NCBI GenBank assembly: GCA_964475415.1
Contig: CAYYWZ010000028.1
Location: 1 to 46,170 of the forward strand
DNA: 46,170 nt
From: CALCMJ01 sp964475415
GTDB lineage: Bacteria; Bacteroidota; Bacteroidia; Chitinophagales; Saprospiraceae
Direction: 5' to 3'
Every line of letters begins with the position of its first letter. The stretch's first letter is position 1. Under the pieces are notes generated by a model. The model was not told the DNA's origin. It saw only the letters and a list, made by a program, of their open reading frames with translations, and made no database searches. The position numbers and the translations under genes are program-made. Positions 43,501 through 46,170 of this stretch are shown here, piece after piece.

Positions 43501-46170
43501 CACAGTCTCCTGAACAAGATTCAGGGTCTTGAATTATTATCGTTATACTACAATCAGGATCATCTGCATCTGTAATAACTAATGCAACATCTCCGCCTCC
43601 TGCACTACCGCTTTGTAAACTAAAACTAGTTTCTACTCCGTAGGATCCTGAACTGGGCATAATACCTCCCGTATTTACACTCACATTATAGTCACTACCT
43701 AAGTTTAATCCTGTAGGATCTAAGGTAAAGGTGATGAAGTCATCTGATTCGTCACTAGGCGTAGCATTAGCATTACAAGCAATAAGATCTACACCTGCAT
43801 CATCAAGTGAACATTCAGGTGAACAACTTCCTGGATCTGGAATCGTTATATCTATCATACAGTCAGGATCAGTACCATCTGTTATAGTAATGATTACATC
43901 ACCACCTCCTGCACTACCTCCTTGTAAATTGAAATTAGTAGGAGAACCATAAGTAGAACTTGTTGGCGATATACTTCCTGTATTTACACTTACATTATAA
44001 TTTGTTCCTAAATTTCCTCCTGTAGGATTAAGTATAAAACTGGTGAAATCATCATTTATTTCTGAGTTTGTACCGCCATCATTACAGGCTACTAAATCAA
44101 GTCCTGCATCATCTAAAGAACAATCTCCAGAACAAGTGCCTGGATCTACAATTGTAACTGTAATGCTACAATCTGGATTATTGAAATCAGTAATCGTAAG
44201 CTCTACATCTCCTTCACCTGCACTTCCAACAGTGAAAGTAAATGTAATCGGTGCACCATAAGAACCATTCGGAGGTAATACAGCACCTTGATTTACTGTT
44301 ACATTATAAAAATTACTTAGATTCTGACCTGTAGGGTTAAGAATGAAATTTATACTATCATCACTATCATCTGAGCTTGTTCCTCCGTCAAAACACTGCA
44401 CCATGTCTAGGCCTGCGTCGTCAAGAGAACATTCTGGCGAACAGTTTCCCGGATCAGTAATCGTTATACTTATCATGCAGTCGGTATCATCCACATCCGT
44501 TATGGTAACGATCACATCTCCACCTCCTGCACTTCCTCCTTGTAAACTGAAATTTGTTGGTGCGCCGTAAGTAGAATTTGTTGGTGATACACTTCCTGTA
44601 TTTACACTTATACTATAATTCGTTCCTAGATTTCCTCCTGTAGGGTTAAGAATAAAACTGATGAAATCATCGGACGCATCAGAGTCAGTTCCTCCATTAT
44701 TACAAGCAACAGCGCTAAGTCCAGTATCATCTAGAGAACAATCCGTAGAGCAAGATCCTGGATCTATTATAGTTATAGATATACTACAATCTGAGTCATC
44801 TACATCCGTTATCGTAAGGATTACATCACCAGCTCCAGCACTTCCTCCTTGTAAACTGAAACTAGTTGCTGTTCCATAAGATGCAGTACTAGGTGTAACT
44901 GAGCCCATGTCTACACTGACATTATAATCACTGCCTAAGTTCAGTCCTGTAGGATCTAAAATAAATGCAATAAAATCATCAGTCTCATCACTAGCCGTAG
45001 CATTACTATTACAATTTACAAGATCTAGGCCTGAGGCATCAAGAGAACATTCTGGCGAACAGTTTCCCGGATCAGTAATCGTTATACTTATCATGCAGTC
45101 GGTATCATCCACATCCGTTATGGTAACGATCACATCTCCACCTCCTGCACTTCCTCCTTGTAAACTGAAATTTGTTGGTGCGCCGTAAGTAGAATTTGTT
45201 GGTGATACACTTCCTGTATTTACACTTATAGTATAATTTGTTCCTAGATTAACACCTCCTGGATCTAGTGAAAAGCTGATAAAATCATCTGTAATATCTG
45301 TAATTGACCCACCATTATTACAATTCACTAAACTAAGATTTGCATCATCGAGAGAACATTCTGTGGAACAACTTCCCGGATCTATTATTGTAACCATAAT
45401 ACTACAAGTAGGATCGTCTACATCGGTTATGACTACTGTTACATCACCACCTCCTGCACTACCATTTTGTAAAATGAAACTTGATGATGATCCGTACGAC
45501 CCAACCATAGGTGTAATACTACCCATATTTACGCTTACAGTATAATCACTACCTAAGTTAAATCCTGTCGGGTCCAAACTAAAAGTGATAAAATCATCTG
45601 TCTCATTACTTGCAGTAGAGTTACTATTACAAGCAACTAACAATAATCCTGCATTATCAAGTGCGCAATCAGGAGAACAGTTTCCAGGATCTAAGATTGT
45701 AATATCTATTGTACAAGCAGGATCATTATCATCACTAATTGTAAGGATTACATCTCCCCCTCCTGCACTTCCTCCTTGTAAACTAAAACTTGTAGGAACA
45801 CCATAAGAAGAACTTATTGGTGATACACTTCCTGTATTTACACTTACATTATAATTTGTTCCTAGATTATTACCTGATGGATTCAATGTAAAACTTAAAA
45901 AGTCATCTGTAACATCTGTAGGAGTTCCACCATTATTACAAACCAATAAATCTAAGTCTGCATCTGTCAGCTGACACTCTTCTGAACAAGGAGGTGGAGG
46001 CACAATATTTATGGATGTTGCACAAGCAGTAGATTGATCATCTGTGATATTTAGTATAAAGGGACCATCGGAAATTAAAAAAGGACCAAAGCTTGTCGGT
46101 GTATTGTAATTTCCAGTTGTAGAATTTATATCATCAGCCGTCCATCCAGTGCCTATATTAGTTCCTGTAA
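37547..46170 (-). CDS. Giant repeat-rich surface protein, CHU_C tail (5' partial)
   Basis: The frame is open from the window's right edge to TAG at 37547, at least 2,874 codons; a GTG at 46001-46003 is internal, because the frame continues upstream with related sequence. Order from the N-terminal side: the end of a diverged repeat (TPTSFGPF, then ILNITDDQSTACA and PPPPC); 22 repeats of about 103 residues; a PKD/SprB-like unit (CNLLAVGETFFAC); four repeats of about 63 residues with YDIDNP and GCDS; an interdomain region; and a T9SS type B (CHU_C) domain, IYIPTIFSPNDDGFND to the end. Most 103-residue repeats have four cysteines, an SDxSDDF acidic turn and GSAGGGDV. It should be secreted by T9SS and act as a surface adhesin or filament. 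The signal peptide is outside the window. The deacetylase gene follows 7 nt later. Confidence 0.93.
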   Translation of the reverse strand, partial: TGTNIGTGWTADDINSTTGNYNTPTSFGPFLISDGPFILNITDDQSTACATSINIVPPPPCSEECQLTDADLDLLVCNNGGTPTDVTDDFLSFTLNPSGNNLGTNYNVSVNTGSVSPISSSYGVPTSFSLQGGSAGGGDVILTISDDNDPACTIDITILDPGNCSPDCALDNAGLLLVACNSNSTASNETDDFITFSLDPTGFNLGSDYTVSVNMGSITPMVGSYGSSSSFILQNGSAGGGDVTVVITDVDDPTCSIMVTIIDPGSCSTECSLDDANLSLVNCNNGGSITDITDDFISFSLDPGGVNLGTNYTISVNTGSVSPTNSTYGAPTNFSLQGGSAGGGDVIVTITDVDDTDCMISITITDPGNCSPECSLDASGLDLVNCNSNATASDETDDFIAFILDPTGLNLGSDYNVSVDMGSVTPSTASYGTATSFSLQGGSAGAGDVILTITDVDDSDCSISITIIDPGSCSTDCSLDDTGLSAVACNNGGTDSDASDDFISFILNPTGGNLGTNYSISVNTGSVSPTNSTYGAPTNFSLQGGSAGGGDVIVTITDVDDTDCMISITITDPGNCSPECSLDDAGLDMVQCFDGGTSSDDSDDSINFILNPTGQNLSNFYNVTVNQGAVLPPNGSYGAPITFTFTVGSAGEGDVELTITDFNNPDCSITVTIVDPGTCSGDCSLDDAGLDLVACNDGGTNSEINDDFTSFILNPTGGNLGTNYNVSVNTGSISPTSSTYGSPTNFNLQGGSAGGGDVIITITDGTDPDCMIDITIPDPGSCSPECSLDDAGVDLIACNANATPSDESDDFITFTLDPTGLNLGSDYNVSVNTGGIMPSSGSYGVETSFSLQSGSAGGGDVALVITDADDPDCSITIIIQDPESCSGDCAILSSGLDLVQCFDGGTSSDDSDDSINFILNPTGQNLSNFYTITVNQGAILPSSGSYGAPIIFTFTVGSAGEGDVILTITDNDNPDCSITVTVVDPGTCSDGCNIEDVGLSDISCLDNGTSSDDSDDIISFSLEPTASNAGVTYNVSVSSGVVSPPSGSFDILSNFTLEPGSAGAGDLTITITSADDPSCFLTVDLEDPGICSGDCSIIDIGLSSLTCDINGTLNNDSDDLISFDLDPSGFNLADDYSVTVSSGTVSPVIANFGEITNFTLQPGSAGAGDVTITITSVDDPACTFSIVISDPGPCSMNCNLATSGLENIFCSDNNTSSDDTDDFINFSLNPAGNDLSASYTINSSVGDVSPSGANYGSLENFVLDNGSAGGGDVIITITDNDDPDCTFSFTVDDPGACSIQCQLMDAGLLSVICQDNNTPSDNTDDFISFILNPTGTNLSNIYDVSVDNGFITPLMAAYGGPQVFDLDLGSAGNGNVILTITDAIDNTCDLVIEIIDPGACSENCSIDLLNLDNITCLDNGTAGDSNDDIISFDLDPQGVNLGANYFISTNVGQVNPAIGSFGQISSFELDAGSAGNGDVTITITSEDNPGCFLSATVFDPGNCSDQCELIQAGLSNQTCNSNGTLTDDTDDFIQFELNPTGFNTSTSYTLTSSSGNISPTSAMYGMSTLFTLENGSAGAGDVLITIVDSGGLSCTIELTIEDSGTCSSSCNLTDIDLQNIDCSDNNTPSDNSDDLIIFEINPSGNNLSTSYTLSTSQGIVQPAFGLYGTQIQASLEAGSAGGGDIIITITDSEDVSCFLSVIIEDPGSCSEACQLNDVGLSSLSCNSNGTDTDDTDDFIIYTIDPSGFNLGASYTISTSAGIVSPTNGSYGTPLDITMNQGSAGAGDFELTIVDGDNPDCSTTITIIDPGPCSTSCNIETPNLSNVICNDNNTASDTSDDFISFSLTLTGTNISSEYLITINSGTVSPISANYGEETIFSLNQGSAGAGDLIITITDSMDPTCFISTVIMDPGSCSTSCSIENIGLADVNCNNSGTLADDTDDVLSYTINPSGFNLGASYTISTSAGIVSPNTGSYGTPLDITMNQGSAGAGDFELTIVDGDNPDCSTTITIIDPGPCSTSCNIETPNLSNVICNDNNTASDTSDDFISFSLTLTGTNISSEYLITINSGTVSPISANYGEETIFSLNQGSAGAGDLIITITDSMDPTCFISAVITNPGSCSETCNIVDAGLADVLCNPFNTPLDDSDDFISFSLNPTGFNLSGSYTLSVNQGGVLSTIGDYGQVEDYTFNLGSAGAGNVFLTITDFNNPDCSIVVEVEDPGACSTSCVIEFFNPSNLDCDSGVLEDDPSDDFIIFNLNVQAINVGANYIVSVSQGSIAPMSGTYGLDEFFELQAGSAGGGDIELVVTDIDDEDCSFTITIPDPGPCDSACNLLAVGETFFACIDDEEVELSVDVSQGAEPYSYNWPDNISGNPVTIPLPGSGVFEYLVTVTDAENCEVETIVSLEVSDFNVREIVGTLCPDEMIVVQGVVYDIDNPSGEEIVEILGSCDSLIRVDLSFFEQAVLIENGTYCESQVIILGGEIFDINNPDGEVLLENASVNGCDSTIIVDLAFSDQSIFNLISSECDDFSIEVNGTTYDVNNAFGSELILNGSAAGCDSLINVDLTFFSSTEELIILQLCADENIMVGTELFDIDNPTGEVTLENANSEGCDSTVTVDLNFSAEINLEISPSCTDNSVISITSLGNTDFPLSVMVDGSDAIVLETLPFDLLLENGNYTVTIIDDNDCVIMEEFVVETIDEPDFDIIIESSADNNYILGTVSEITLDSITWEGNAELSCSICQLLSLTVSENTTITATGYYGDNCTVQTSIILSSSESGSIYIPTIFSPNDDGFNDRFLLGSAEDIRISSLLIFDRWGNKIWDRENITTNNVDNSWDGKYKGQAVQPGVYIFMISLEEASNSENIISGEITIIH
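38300..38930 (-). repeat. Four tandem 63-residue repeats in the giant protein
   Basis: Four units of about 190 bp encode LCPDExIxVxGxxYDIxNPxGE, then xLExxxxxGCDSxIxVDLxF. Each carries one cysteine at the start (LC, YC, EC, LC) and one in GCDS or SCDS, so one disulfide per unit is likely. They form a stalk between the long array and the C-terminal sorting part. I recognise the type from Saprospiria-like surface proteins but cannot name a domain. Confidence 0.75.
39833..40938 (-). repeat. 618-bp tandem duplication inside the array
   Basis: 39833-40250 is identical to 40451-40868 (418 bp by eye), and similarity continues with only a few mismatches to 40320/40938. The offset is 618 bp, exactly two repeat units (206 codons). 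Neighbouring units are far more diverged, so the duplication is recent, and the reading frame is kept. Confidence 0.9.
44421..45230 (-). repeat. Second pair of identical segments, 618 bp apart
   Basis: 44421-44612 and 45039-45230 are identical over 192 bp, again with an offset of 618 bp. The flanks differ (for example ATACTATAATTC against ATAGTATAATTT), so it is either an older two-unit duplication now eroded or a later gene-conversion tract between units two apart. Confidence 0.85.

Larger units (their letters stand above)
39190..45992 (-). repeat. Array of 22 repeats, 309 bp (103 residues) each
   Basis: Counting the unit opener CSxxC gives 22 consecutive units over about 6.8 kb, mean 309 bp. 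A unit reads: CSxxCxLxDAGL, C(N), NGTxSDDSDDFIxFxLNPTG, NLGxxYxVSV, GxVSPxxGxYG, GSAGGGDVxxTITD, DDPDC, DPGxC. Four conserved cysteines per unit suggest two disulfides; the Asp-rich turn (DDSDDF) might bind calcium (inference). Unit lengths are nearly constant, so in-frame recombination is tolerated. The array is coding sequence, not CRISPR. Confidence 0.9.

Noticed and set aside
39969..45806. Series of plus-strand frames of 60-88 residues opposite the giant gene
   Set aside because: They recur with the repeat period and simply mirror the minus-strand repeats; none has independent features.
39190..45992. Regular repeats that could suggest a CRISPR array
   Set aside because: The period is 309 bp, units are diverged, and a single long reading frame runs through all of them with conserved cysteines. 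It is coding repeat DNA.
1..46170. Search for tRNA, rRNA, IS elements, phage genes and integrase sites
   Set aside because: No cloverleaf with CCA end, no ribosomal RNA sequence, no transposase or integrase frame and no terminal inverted repeats were seen by eye.

Overview
The window looks like a chromosomal segment of a marine-type Bacteroidota, probably Saprospiria or a near relative. Support: low GC; type IX secretion (T9SS) sorting domains of both kinds (a Por-type tail on the CotH-like protein ending at 12511, a gliding-motility-type CHU_C domain on the giant protein ending at 37547); Lacal_2735 and TIGR03643/DUF2805 small proteins; several lipoproteins; and promoters of the Bacteroidota form TTG-N19-TAnnTTTG (best case 34649-34678). 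I see no rRNA, tRNA, IS element, phage gene or CRISPR array. The placement in Saprospiria is an inference from the style of the Cys/Asp-rich surface repeats.

Region 1 (1-5.0 kb) is a tightly packed plus-strand cluster: a degenerate SDR protein, two small conserved unknowns (Lacal_2735, TIGR03643), a cryptochrome/photolyase-family protein, a flavin reductase, a DUF2256 mini zinc protein and a second photolyase of the FeS-BCP lineage that lacks the cluster cysteines. Several genes overlap by 3-11 nt. This looks like a light or UV response and repair operon containing proteins of unknown role. Region 2 (5.0-8.3 kb) is a gluconate module: a gluconokinase fused to 6-phosphogluconate dehydrogenase, then a GntP permease. 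Region 3 (8.4-17.6 kb) holds a small lipocalin-like lipoprotein, an Ala/Ser-rich protein with a strong terminator, a secreted lamin-tail/CotH protein, a lone receiver protein, an NhaC antiporter, a GNAT acetyltransferase, a zinc-free MDR oxidoreductase and a class V aminotransferase.

Region 4 (17.7-25.6 kb, minus strand) is a nitrogen-assimilation set read in the order glnK, amt, gltB, gltD. Region 5 (25.9-32.1 kb) has an alpha/beta hydrolase, a DoxX-like membrane protein with a C-terminal lipocalin-like domain, a broken DUF6787-like gene, a TolB-type propeller lipoprotein, and an operon of M28 peptidase, ankyrin protein and CpcT/CpeT-like lipoprotein. Region 6 has priA and a GT-C/TPR membrane protein diverging around a 380-nt gap. 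That gap contains a well-supported candidate small RNA with its own promoter and terminator and two loops carrying the same 12-nt sequence.

Region 7 (36.6-46.2 kb, minus strand) is the 3' part of a giant surface-protein gene (more than 2,870 codons in the window, 5' end outside) followed after 7 nt by an AcuC/HDAC-type deacetylase gene. The giant protein has 22 repeats of about 103 residues, four repeats of about 63 residues and a CHU_C domain. Two pairs of near-identical DNA blocks in the array are both offset by exactly 618 bp (two repeat units), which points to recent growth of the array by two-unit duplication.
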